Source: Rhodospirillaceae bacterium UBA3470 (lineage in GTDB: Bacteria > Pseudomonadota > Alphaproteobacteria > Rhodospirillales > Casp-alpha2). From it: DNA of 18,158 nt. The notes under the pieces were generated by a model. It was not told the origin of the DNA. It saw nothing but the letters and a program-made list of their open reading frames with translations, and made no database searches. This document shows positions 1-6,965 of the stretch, in pieces (position 1 is the first letter of the stretch; each line of letters begins with the position of its first letter). The stretch covers positions 1-18,158 of the forward strand of contig DFRF01000094.1 of the NCBI GenBank assembly GCA_002378125.1, given 5' to 3'. Both the position numbers and the translations under genes were made by a program.

Positions 1-637
1 CGATGCCGGCATCCGTCTTCTGCTGCTTGGTCATGATGGGCGTACCTACTTCACTGGCGGCCTTGGACGAGGCGCCACCGAAGATACAGGCCATGTCCAC
101 CAGGCCATCAGTGAGGGATTGGGCGCCATCCGGCGGCGCCTGATCGACGATCTTCATCTTCGACGTGTCTACCTTGAGATGAGCCATGTAGCGACGGAAC
201 GCGTAGTCGGCCATCGTGTTCAAGGGCACCGCCACAGTCTTGCCTTCCAGTTCCGACGCGTTCGAGGCGTCAATTCCAGATCCGTTTTTCACGAAGCAGT
301 CGTTAGCTTCATAGACAACGGCGATGCCGACCATTTTCAACGGTGCACCCTGCTGGATCGCCGTCACGAAGGGCGCGAGGCCCTGCGAGTAAGAGATGTC
401 AATGTCGCCCGAAAGCATGGCCTCAGTCATGGCAACGCCAGTCTTGAAGTCCGTCCAATTGACGCTTACGCCCATGGCTTTGTCGTAGGTCTTGTCGACC
501 TTAGCGATCTGGTTAGGCGTCGCCCATTCAAGGAAAAAGGCAACATTCACTTTGTCCGCCGCCTGGGCCGATACGGATATGGCAAATGCCATGACGCCAG
601 CCGAAGCCATCAACGCTCTTTTAATAATGGATTTCAT
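1..637 (-). CDS. TauA/SsuA-like ABC transporter periplasmic substrate-binding protein (3' part beyond window)
   Basis: This is the N-terminal 212 residues of a periplasmic solute-binding protein; the rest lies off the left edge. Residues 1-26 are a Sec signal peptide: basic KSIIKR start, hydrophobic core, and a cut after SAQA. The mature part follows the taurine/alkylsulfonate/NMT1 type of fold, with SGDIDISYSQG near 76-86, KNGSGID near 117-123 and LEGKTVAVPLNTMADY near 130-145. The sequence QAPPDGAQSLTDGLVDMA near 166-183 matches the TauA segment in which the protein samples a hydrophobic ligand pocket. The ATG at 637 has a GGGAG ribosome site 6-10 bases upstream. Taurine-type proteins feed an ATPase and a permease, presumably encoded beyond the edge. 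The ligand cannot be told from sequence; sulfonates, amines or pyrimidine precursors are all possible. The family call is firm and the substrate is open. Confidence 0.88.
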   Translation of the reverse strand, partial: MKSIIKRALMASAGVMAFAISVSAQAADKVNVAFFLEWATPNQIAKVDKTYDKAMGVSVNWTDFKTGVAMTEAMLSGDIDISYSQGLAPFVTAIQQGAPLKMVGIAVVYEANDCFVKNGSGIDASNASELEGKTVAVPLNTMADYAFRRYMAHLKVDTSKMKIVDQAPPDGAQSLTDGLVDMACIFGGASSKAASEVGTPIMTKQQKTDAGI

Positions 638-895
638 GTTACACTCCCTATCTATACGATCTGTTACTGATACGTCTTTACCTATACGGTCTGTGAACGA
701 TACGTCTCTCGACGACGGCCTTATTCCTGGCTCTTCCTGTTAAGACCTGGGATGAGGGTCAACATTCCTGCAGGCGGCGTCAAGGGGGCAACGCCACTGG
801 CCCGACCGAAGTCGGACAAATGGTGCGTCGGGCAATTAAGCGCGGAGCATCAAATGCGCGGCACAAATACCGTTCACCGGGCATTGGTTGCGATC
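638..895. other. Intergenic region between prpE and the binding-protein gene
   Basis: These 258 bases separate two minus-strand genes. The left 75 bases hold the ribosome site and the tandem ATACG repeats described separately. The remainder (about 711-889) shows no coding sequence or RNA gene that I can support. The spacing and the repeats suggest that the binding-protein gene has its own promoter and is not read through from prpE. Confidence 0.6.
651..710. repeat. Two tandem imperfect 30-bp repeats with four ATACG boxes upstream of the binding-protein gene
   Basis: Units 651-680 and 681-710 align without gaps and match at roughly three quarters of positions. ATACG occurs at 654, 670, 684 and 700 in the same orientation, giving spacings of 16, 14 and 16 bases. 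The array starts 13 bases before the start codon of the minus-strand binding-protein gene, just upstream of its ribosome site, so it lies in the 5' leader or over the promoter. An operator array for a transcription factor is the simplest reading. No known regulator consensus was recognised. Confidence 0.6.
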
Positions 896-905
896 TTAAG
901 ATCGC
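890..905. other. Perfect 16-base palindrome across the prpE stop codon
   Basis: GCGATCTTAAGATCGC is fully self-complementary and contains the TAA stop of prpE (minus strand, 898-896). It lacks a loop and a following T-run, so it is not a typical intrinsic terminator. It could be a protein-binding site or a chance palindrome. Confidence 0.4.
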
Positions 906-2803
906 GCGTCGGAATAGCCAAGCGTCTGGAGGGCTGCGTCAATTTCATCCAAGATCACCGGATCATCTATCGTCGCTGGCATCTTCCATTCCTTGTTGTC
1001 GGCGATGGCCTGCATGGTCCCGCGCAGTATCTTGCCCGAGCGCGTCTTCGGCAAACGCTCAACAACGATGGCCTGCTTGAAGGCGGCTACGGGTCCGATT
1101 CGATCGCGAACCATCTGTACCGCCTCGTCGACGATATCGTCGCCAGCCTTGGTCGTGCCCGCATTCAGTACAAGGAAGCCCACGGGCAATTGTCCTTTCA
1201 GTTGATCGTCGACACCAATGACCGCGCATTCCGCCACGTCCACATGTTCCGCCAGCACTTCCTCCATGCCGCCCGTGGATAGGCGGTGGCCGGCCACGTT
1301 GATAATGTCGTCGGTCCTGGCCATGATCGAGATGTAACCATCCGCGTCGATCATGCCAGCGTCCGCCGTGCAATAGTAGCCGGGGAACTGGTCCAGGTAT
1401 TTCTCCCGAAACAGATCCTGGCGCTGATAGAGCGTTGGCAAGGCGGATGGAGGTAACGGTAACTTCACTACGATGGCGCCAATATCGCCGGCAGGCACCG
1501 GTTGACCGTTGTCATCCAGGACCTGGACATCCCAGCCCGGCGCCGCCTTAGTGGGCGACCCGGGCCGGATATCGAAGGCATGCAGGCCCAGGCAGTTCGA
1601 CGCAATAGCCCAGCCCGTTTCCGTCTGCCACCAATGGTCGATGACGGGAACCTTCAGTTTGTCCTCGGCCCAATGCAGCGTGTCCGGGTCCAGCCGTTCG
1701 CCGGCCAGAAACAGAGACTTAAGCCCGCTCATGTCGTATTCGGCCAGAAGAGCACCGTTCGGGTCTTCCCGCTTGATGGCGCGGAAAGCCGTGGGCGCAG
1801 TAAACATGCATGAGACATTATGTTCGGAAATAACCCGCCAGAAGGCCCCGGCGTCAGGCGTGCCAACGGGTTTGCCTTCGTAAACAATGGTCGTGCAGCC
1901 GTGCAGCAATGGCGCGTAGGCAATGTAGCTGTGGCCGACCACCCAGCCCACGTCGGAGGCTGCCCAATAGGCCTCCCCGGGATCGACGTCGTAGATGTTC
2001 TTCATGGACCATTTCAGCGCCACCATGTGGCCGCCGTTGTCGCGCACAACGCCCTTCGGCTGGCCAGTGGTACCCGACGTATAGAGGATGTAAAGCGGAT
2101 CAGTCGCCGCCACGATCACACACTCGGCGGGCTCCGCCGTCGCCATCGCACCGCCCCAATCCACATCACGGCCGTCTTTCATGGCGACCTCCGCTTGGGG
2201 TCGCGCCAGGATTACACATTTCTCTGGCTTGTGGGTCGCCATATCAATGGCGCCGTTCAAAAGCGGCATGTATTCTATGACGCGATTGACTTCGATACCG
2301 CAGGTAGCACTCACGATGACCTTGGGCTTCGCATCGTCGATGCGGACCGCCAGCTCATTCGACGCGAACCCACCGAACACCACCGAATGGACCGCCCCCA
2401 GGCGCGCGCATGCTAACATTGCGATGACCGCCTCGGCGACCATAGGCATATAGATAATGACCCGGTCACCCTTCTCTACCCCTTGCGCCCTCAACACGCC
2501 TGCAAAAAGCGCAACCTCATAGCGCAGTTCTGAATAGGTATAGGTCCTCTTGGTGTCGCCAGTCACCGGGCTGTCGTAGATCAGTGCCGCCTGATCGCCA
2601 CGCCCACCATCGGCGTGGCGGTCCAGCGCGTTGTAGCAGGTGTTGCATTCCGCACCCACGAACCAGCGGTAGAAGGGCGGGTTACTATCGTCCAGGACCT
2701 TGTCCCAAGGAGTGATCCAATCGATCTCTTGAGCAGCGTCAGCCCAGAACCCTTCCGGGTCCTCAATTGACCGCTGGTAGGCGACATCATATGCGTTGCT
2801 CAT
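896..2803 (-). CDS. prpE: Propionyl-CoA synthetase PrpE (AMP-forming)
   Basis: A 635-residue acyl-adenylate-forming ligase of the acetyl-CoA synthetase group that should convert propionate, ATP and CoA to propionyl-CoA, AMP and pyrophosphate in the cytoplasm. It opens with the acetyl-CoA-synthetase N-terminal domain (AYQRSIEDPEGFW near 8-20). The nucleotide loop TSGTTGQPK is at 242-250, WWQTETGW at 391-398, and the hinge and CoA region RTDDIINVAGHRL at 496-508. The catalytic lysine is K591 in KTRSGK. PrpE-like stretches include SNPPFYRWF near 40-48, VVFGGFAS near 141-148 and DVGWVVGHSYIAYAPLL near 284-300, which favour PrpE over Acs. The ATG at 2803 is chosen because GGGGA precedes it; an in-frame ATG at 2863 would add 20 unconserved residues. 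It is divergent from a second ligase, so fatty-acid or propionate-responsive control from the shared gap is plausible. Confidence 0.92.
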   Translation of the reverse strand: MSNAYDVAYQRSIEDPEGFWADAAQEIDWITPWDKVLDDSNPPFYRWFVGAECNTCYNALDRHADGGRGDQAALIYDSPVTGDTKRTYTYSELRYEVALFAGVLRAQGVEKGDRVIIYMPMVAEAVIAMLACARLGAVHSVVFGGFASNELAVRIDDAKPKVIVSATCGIEVNRVIEYMPLLNGAIDMATHKPEKCVILARPQAEVAMKDGRDVDWGGAMATAEPAECVIVAATDPLYILYTSGTTGQPKGVVRDNGGHMVALKWSMKNIYDVDPGEAYWAASDVGWVVGHSYIAYAPLLHGCTTIVYEGKPVGTPDAGAFWRVISEHNVSCMFTAPTAFRAIKREDPNGALLAEYDMSGLKSLFLAGERLDPDTLHWAEDKLKVPVIDHWWQTETGWAIASNCLGLHAFDIRPGSPTKAAPGWDVQVLDDNGQPVPAGDIGAIVVKLPLPPSALPTLYQRQDLFREKYLDQFPGYYCTADAGMIDADGYISIMARTDDIINVAGHRLSTGGMEEVLAEHVDVAECAVIGVDDQLKGQLPVGFLVLNAGTTKAGDDIVDEAVQMVRDRIGPVAAFKQAIVVERLPKTRSGKILRGTMQAIADNKEWKMPATIDDPVILDEIDAALQTLGYSDARS

Positions 2804-3250
2804 TGCATCCCCAATCGTCATCAGGCCGTTTGTCTCATGCGGCGGGCAGCGGCCACTGGCCACTCCTCATATTGTTGATTGTCAGTGTAGCGACAAAATT
2901 CTCGATCTCAATGGCCAACGGCGAGGGAAATTGCTATAGCAAACTGGCCTCAGCCATGATCGACGTTAATTGCCTAACGCGTCGGCACGCCGCTAGTAAG
3001 TTCGCCTAAAATCCGTGGCGCCTCTAAGTGAGCACGAGGTCCACCATGCAGTTAGGGCCGATAGAAAATGGCGTGCCGTTGATAGGTATCTGGGCTTAAC
3101 TCTTAAAACAAGAGGTCCTGTATAAGGCGAAGCTGGAAGTCCTTGGTGGAGTTTTATGGTTGAAGCGCCCGACGCCTGGCATTTGCCCGCCCCGAATTTT
3201 GTGGCACTCTTTTCTAAAGAAGACACCAAGAAATTTCTGGGAGCTTTGCC
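2804..3250. other. Divergent intergenic region between the two acyl-CoA synthetase genes
   Basis: These 447 bases lie between the start of prpE (minus) and the start of the second ligase (plus), so they must hold both promoters unless there is read-through. A perfect palindrome at 2931-2942 is listed separately. There is also a small hairpin, CTCTT-aaaac-AAGAG, at 3100-3114. GGGAG just before the GTG at 3251 is the ribosome site of the right-hand gene. No open frame here looks like a real protein. Confidence 0.6.
2931..2942. promoter_or_regulatory. Candidate operator TTGCTATAGCAA between divergent ligase genes
   Basis: This perfect 12-base palindrome lies about 128 bases upstream of the prpE start codon and 309 bases upstream of the divergent gene. 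Its dyad symmetry and position suit a dimeric repressor or activator site. No consensus was recognised, and a single 12-base palindrome can occur by chance. Confidence 0.35.
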
Positions 3251-4882
3251 GTGAGTGGGACCAGCATCTACGACACACACCTTGATCAATCGCCGGCTAA
3301 TTATGCGGCCTTGTCGCCCATTACCTTTCTAGAACGCGCCGCCGCCACCTATCCTAACCGGACCAGCGTGATCCACGGATCGAAGCGCTTCACCTGGGCG
3401 GAAACATACGCCAGGGCCCGGCGGCTTGCATCGGCGCTTTCCGGCCTTGGCGTCGGAAAGAACGATACAGTTGCCGTGATGGCGGCAAACACGCCTGAAA
3501 TGTACGAGTGTGCCTTCGGCCCAGCAATTGCCGGCGCTGTGGTGAATACCTTAAACACCCGCCTGGACGCAGCGGCGCTGGCGTTCAGCCTCAACCACGG
3601 CGAGGCTAAGGTCCTGATCACGGACACGGAGTTTTCCACCAGCGTCAAGAGTGCTTTAGCCGAATTAGGACGTGACATCGCTGTCATCGACATTGTCGAT
3701 TCCGAGTCCGATGTCAGCGGCGAGACGCTTGGGGAAATGGATTACGAAGCCTTCCTAGCCGGCGGCGACCCAGATTTCGGCTGGGCACCCGTGGCCGACG
3801 AGTGGGACGCTATTTCACTCAACTACACGTCCGGCACGACGGGCGACCCGAAAGGTGTCGTCTATCACCACCGGGGTGCATACTTGAACGCAATGTCGAA
3901 TATCGTCGGCTGGAACATGCCGCATCATGCGATCTATCTGTGGACGCTGCCCATGTTCCACTGCAACGGCTGGTGCTTCCCATGGTCCTTGGCGGCTATC
4001 GCTGGCACCAACGTGTGTCTACGACGGGTCAACGCGGGCAATATCTACGCCGCCATCGCCGATCACGGAGTGACCCATTTCTGCGGCGCACCTATAGTGT
4101 TGAATGTCGTCATCAACGCCACCGACGCAGAACGCCGCAGATTTGATCACAAGGTCAACGTCATGACGGCCGCCGCACCGCCGCCGGCGGCGACGTTGCA
4201 GCGTATGCAGGAGCAAGGGTTCGACGTGACCCATGTCTACGGCCTGACGGAAACCTATGGCCCCGCCGTGATTTGCTCATGGCATCCGGAATGGGACAAC
4301 CTACCCATCGAACAACAAATCTTAAAGAAGGGCCGCCAGGGCGTTCGCTATCACGTCCTCCAAGGGCTTACAGTCATGGATCCGGAAACCATGGAACCCG
4401 TCCCCGCCGACGGCGAAACCATGGGTGAGGTCATGTTTAAGGGCAATGTGGTCATGAAGGGCTATCTGAAAAACCCAAAGACTACCGACGAAACCTTGGC
4501 CGGCGGTTGGCTCCACTCGGGCGACCTAGGCGTCATAGAGGCAGACGGCTACATCAAGCTCAAAGACCGCTCTAAAGACGTGATCATTTCGGGTGGGGAG
4601 AACATCTCGTCGATTGAAGTGGAAGATACTCTGGCCAAGCATCCAGCCGTGATGTTGGCCGCCGTGGTTGCTAAACCGGATGAAAAATGGGGCGAGACGC
4701 CCTGCGCCTTTGTTGAATTGATGGACGGCGCGGAAGCCAACGAAGCGGAGATCATCCATTTCTGCCGCGCCAACATGGCCCATTATAAATGCCCGAAGAA
4801 TATTGTTTTCGGAGAACTACCGAAGACGTCGACCGGTAAGATTCAGAAATTCAAACTGAGAGAACAGGCGGGGGTGCTCTGA
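3251..4882 (+). CDS. Acyl-CoA synthetase (AMP-forming), plant AAE / medium-chain type
   Basis: A 543-residue AMP-binding ligase that should activate a carboxylic acid to its CoA thioester. The N-terminus has the SPANYAALSPITFLERAA pattern (14-31) seen in the acyl-activating-enzyme clade related to plant AAE proteins and bacterial short- or medium-chain ligases. The P-loop TSGTTGDPK is at 193-201, VYGLTETYG at 329-337, HSGDLG at 422-427, and DRSKDVIISGGENIS at 439-453. The catalytic lysine is K530 in KTSTGK. The start is GTG at 3251, with GGGAG 7-11 bases upstream and the conserved N-terminus intact. The substrate cannot be fixed from sequence; short, branched, medium-chain and aromatic acids are all possible. 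A dehydrogenase fragment follows 42 bases downstream and may once have been co-transcribed. Confidence 0.9.
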   Translation: MSGTSIYDTHLDQSPANYAALSPITFLERAAATYPNRTSVIHGSKRFTWAETYARARRLASALSGLGVGKNDTVAVMAANTPEMYECAFGPAIAGAVVNTLNTRLDAAALAFSLNHGEAKVLITDTEFSTSVKSALAELGRDIAVIDIVDSESDVSGETLGEMDYEAFLAGGDPDFGWAPVADEWDAISLNYTSGTTGDPKGVVYHHRGAYLNAMSNIVGWNMPHHAIYLWTLPMFHCNGWCFPWSLAAIAGTNVCLRRVNAGNIYAAIADHGVTHFCGAPIVLNVVINATDAERRRFDHKVNVMTAAAPPPAATLQRMQEQGFDVTHVYGLTETYGPAVICSWHPEWDNLPIEQQILKKGRQGVRYHVLQGLTVMDPETMEPVPADGETMGEVMFKGNVVMKGYLKNPKTTDETLAGGWLHSGDLGVIEADGYIKLKDRSKDVIISGGENISSIEVEDTLAKHPAVMLAAVVAKPDEKWGETPCAFVELMDGAEANEAEIIHFCRANMAHYKCPKNIVFGELPKTSTGKIQKFKLREQAGVL

Positions 4883-4924
4883 CGTCAGACGCACCACCGC
4901 CATCGAAACAGAAAAGACAGTTCA

Positions 4925-5146
4925 ATGACCAACATCGCTTTTCTCGGCCTTGGCGCCATGGGTTCGTGTATGGCCGCCAACCTATTGAAATTCGATTTTA
5001 CGGTTTCCGTCTGGAACCGCTCGCTAGGGCCCGACGAGACGCTCAAGCTCCTAAGCGCCGCCACCTTTGCCGACATCAGGGCTGTCATTCAAGCGGGCGG
5101 GCGCGACCTGACAGTGCGACGATTTATTGGAAGAAAACAATTATGA
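4925..5146 (+). pseudogene. Remnant of a 3-hydroxyisobutyrate/6-phosphogluconate dehydrogenase-like gene
   Basis: The first 33 or so residues are a textbook start of this NAD(P)-binding family: AFLGLGAMGSCMAANLL carries the GxGxMG Rossmann fingerprint and VSVWNRS ends the second strand. The frame then stops after 73 residues, whereas intact members have about 290. The stretch FADIRAVIQAGGRDL near 49-63 loosely resembles the extreme C-terminus of the family. An internal deletion that removed about 200 residues and was followed by decay is therefore plausible, but this is inference. It starts 42 bases after the ligase stop in the same orientation and has only a weak ribosome site. A short expressed protein cannot be ruled out, but no catalytic lysine region remains. 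Confidence 0.7.
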
Positions 5147-5234
5147 AAGACTCCACATCGCGCTCGTGTGCTGCGCGTTCACACATGTTTCCGAAGCCAA
5201 TGCCGAGCCCCTCAGACCCAGATCAATGCAAGAC

Positions 5235-5405
5235 TTAGGTTTGCGCCTCCAGGCTGGCAATCTGATCTTTTATAGCGAGTTTCTGCTTCTTCAAATCGGC
5301 AATATGAATATCGTCATGGTGCGATCGGTGATTTTCGGTGTGTAAAATTTTTTCGAGGTTCTGATGCTGGGCTCTGAGGTCGTCGATCCGCTCCTGCATG
5401 TTCAT
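5235..5405 (-). CDS. DUF465 (YdcH-like) small protein
   Basis: A 56-residue minus-strand protein read directly from the bases. It starts MNMQERIDDLRAQHQNLEK, has a His/Asp-rich middle (HRSHHDDIH, 26-34), and ends in a helix with ADLKKQKLAIKDQIASLE. The heptad-like pattern and the LKKQKLxIKDxI block are the hallmark of DUF465, a family of short antiparallel two-helix proteins of unknown role. It lacks the usual PDIIA-type end and stops at EAQT. Start candidates are ATG at 5405 and ATG at 5399; AGGA and a stronger GGAGGAG lie upstream. It diverges from a second DUF465 gene at 5588. It was recognised by eye because it is short, and the call is good though function is unknown. Confidence 0.75.
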   Translation of the reverse strand: MNMQERIDDLRAQHQNLEKILHTENHRSHHDDIHIADLKKQKLAIKDQIASLEAQT

Positions 5406-5587
5406 ATTCAATTCCTATACTCCTCCATTTTCTGATCGTACTTCAGACTATCACGATATTATCGTAATCAGGATGCAAAATCCACTGCACCATCTGACAT
5501 CCTGCCGGCGACCTATCGCCCATTGTTGGAATCTGTTACCCTCCCGGATTAAGCTAATTCGGAACCAATTCTCGGTTATCAGTGACC
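5406..5587. other. Divergent intergenic region of the DUF465 pair
   Basis: These 182 AT-richer bases separate two DUF465 genes that point away from each other and so contain both promoters. The middle carries a perfect dyad at 5453-5465, listed separately. No other gene is visible. Confidence 0.55.
5453..5465. promoter_or_regulatory. Candidate operator ACGATA-T-TATCGT between divergent DUF465 genes
   Basis: This perfect 13-base odd palindrome lies 48 bases from the left-hand DUF465 start and 122 from the right-hand one. Its placement close to both promoters would let one dimeric factor control both genes. No regulator family was recognised. Confidence 0.35.
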
Positions 5588-5788
5588 ATGACCGATCGTG
5601 ACGCGCTTGAAGCCAAGCTGATAGAACTGAAGACAGAGCATCGGGACCTGGATGACGTAATCGCCCGCATGGGCAGACAGGTTCCCTCCGATCAACTTCT
5701 GATGCAGCGCCTTAAGAAGCGGAAACTCCAGTTGAAGGACGCCATCAACCGCGTGCAAGCGCAGCTGGTTCCTGATATCATTGCCTGA
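5588..5788 (+). CDS. DUF465 (YdcH-like) small protein
   Basis: A 66-residue protein with the complete DUF465 pattern: an N-terminal helix ALEAKLIELKTEHRDLDDVI, a short turn, then DQLLMQRLKKRKLQLKDAI and the typical end LVPDIIA. The family is predicted to form a small coiled-coil hairpin in the cytoplasm; its role is unknown. ATG at 5588 and an in-frame GTG at 5582 are both possible starts, and neither has a strong ribosome site. Its last 11 bases overlap the 3' end of the convergent GGDEF-like gene. The paralogue at 5235-5405 is shorter and more divergent. Confidence 0.85.
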   Translation: MTDRDALEAKLIELKTEHRDLDDVIARMGRQVPSDQLLMQRLKKRKLQLKDAINRVQAQLVPDIIA

Positions 5789-6524
5789 GGTGATCACGGA
5801 GCGAACGGTCGGCGGCTTCGAAGGCCTGCTCAGCGTTCAAGCTCCCACGCAGGTCCGCCCAGCCCACCGCCACGTCCAGCGCATAATCAATGCCAAGCCA
5901 GGCAAACGTATGACTGTTCAGATAGTGGCCAATTTCTCCGGCCCGACGACTTGCTGTTTCGGCTCCGCCTATGAGCAAGATCACCCCGAAGTCATCGCCA
6001 CCGACACTGCAGACCGAGTCCGTCGGGTGCACGGCGACGGACAGTTGCTCTGCCACATGGCCCAGCAAGGCATCGGCGGCGCGCCGACCGTGGTCACGAC
6101 GGAACGTGGCGGCGGTAACCACATGCACGATCAGGATCGCTGGCGACGGGTGCAGGCTGTACATGTGATCGATGACGTGGTTGAGCTCGCGCTGAAACTC
6201 TCGCCGGTTAGGTAGAGGCAAAAAAGCGTGCTGGGCGGCTTGGTCGCGGAAGTGCTCTTCGCGTTTCTTTCGGATCTCAAGGTCAGCACGCAGCAGTTCC
6301 ATCTCTGCTACGAGGGCATTGACGATTTTCTGAGATTCCGCGGACAATGGACCGGAAAGCGCCCCGCCCAGGTCCACGGCCGCATCGGACGACCAAGAGC
6401 GATAACGTTCTCGGCGCAACTTTTCGTCGGCGTCGTCGTCGGGGGTTTCGCGCTGGCGGTCAGACGGCTGTCGATGCGGTTGATCGCCGACCGCGTGCAC
6501 ACCTTGGGGTTTGTTGACATCCAT
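5778..6524 (-). CDS. Degenerate GGDEF-domain protein, probably not an active diguanylate cyclase
   Basis: About 248 residues. A polar, probably disordered N-terminus of about 60 residues is followed by a likely coiled coil (SQKIVNALVAEMELLRADL) and a GGDEF fold. The domain is recognisable from LPNRREFQREL near 104-114, AADALLGHVAEQL and the signature VGGDDFGVIL near 174-183. The usual D-x-LTGLPNR is reduced to HAFLPLPNR, and the metal-binding DxDxFK is replaced by HVVTAATF. The inhibitory-site arginine of RxxD is histidine (HPTD). These losses suggest it does not make cyclic-di-GMP but may bind nucleotide or a partner. ATG at 6524 is preferred because GAGAGG sits 9 bases upstream; ATG at 6530 would have only 3. 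Its 3' end overlaps the convergent DUF465 gene by 11 bases. Confidence 0.75.
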   Translation of the reverse strand: MDVNKPQGVHAVGDQPHRQPSDRQRETPDDDADEKLRRERYRSWSSDAAVDLGGALSGPLSAESQKIVNALVAEMELLRADLEIRKKREEHFRDQAAQHAFLPLPNRREFQRELNHVIDHMYSLHPSPAILIVHVVTAATFRRDHGRRAADALLGHVAEQLSVAVHPTDSVCSVGGDDFGVILLIGGAETASRRAGEIGHYLNSHTFAWLGIDYALDVAVGWADLRGSLNAEQAFEAADRSLRDHLRQ

Positions 6525-6530
6525 GACCAT

Positions 6531-6965
6531 CGTCCTCTCGAACGGATCAGCGCCGTAACTTCCCTGATTTTTTACAACAACACGATTATGGTTAAAGAAT
6601 CCTTAGCCGCTGGGCAGTGCCGCCCGCACCGATTCGGCCTTCGGCGGATAGTTCAAAATCAGATGGTCCTCGCGGGTCGTCTCGACGACTTCCTAGAGTC
6701 ACTCGATACCGTTCGGGACCAGAAACGCGCCGACGGTCTTGAACGTCTAGCCGTGGCCGTCCGAGTTGGTCAGTATTACGTTCCCCTTGATGTATTAGCA
6801 GAACCCATCAAGGTCGATAAAGACATGATATTTTCGACATTGACGTCGGTGGTCGTTATACGGCCGGAGAGCAACTTCAACTGCCAGTCTGCACGCTGGA
6901 GGCGACCGTCTCGACCCAAGTCATGACGCCTTCTCCTTTGTTTGGGAATGGGGCGCGGCCTCCGC
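6531..6965. other. Gene-poor stretch with a possible decayed minus-strand coding remnant
   Basis: No intact gene fits these 435 bases. On the minus strand, AGGAG precedes an ATG at 6925, but that frame stops after 15 codons. In other minus frames there are protein-like pieces, such as LKLLSGRITTTDVNVENI, then TFKTVGAFLVPNGIE, then EDHLILNYPPKAESVRAALPSG (split here by my wording only at stops or frame changes). They end at a TAA near 6607 and are interrupted by TAA, TAG, TGA and TAG. A plus-strand frame also stays open across the region, but it is mostly antisense to the GGDEF gene. A dead gene is one reading and unconstrained spacer the other; I cannot name a family. Confidence 0.35.

Noticed and set aside
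119..670. Plus-strand frame over the left-edge binding-protein gene
   Set aside because: It is antisense to a gene with a clear signal peptide and TauA-like sequence, and it has no ribosome site or family resemblance.
2804..2863. Longer prpE start at ATG 2863
   Set aside because: It adds 20 residues not typical of the family, while ATG 2803 has a GGGGA ribosome site and the normal PrpE start.
6228..6926. Plus-strand 232-codon frame
   Set aside because: Its first half is antisense to the GGDEF gene; the second half covers the decayed stretch and shows no recognisable domain or ribosome site.
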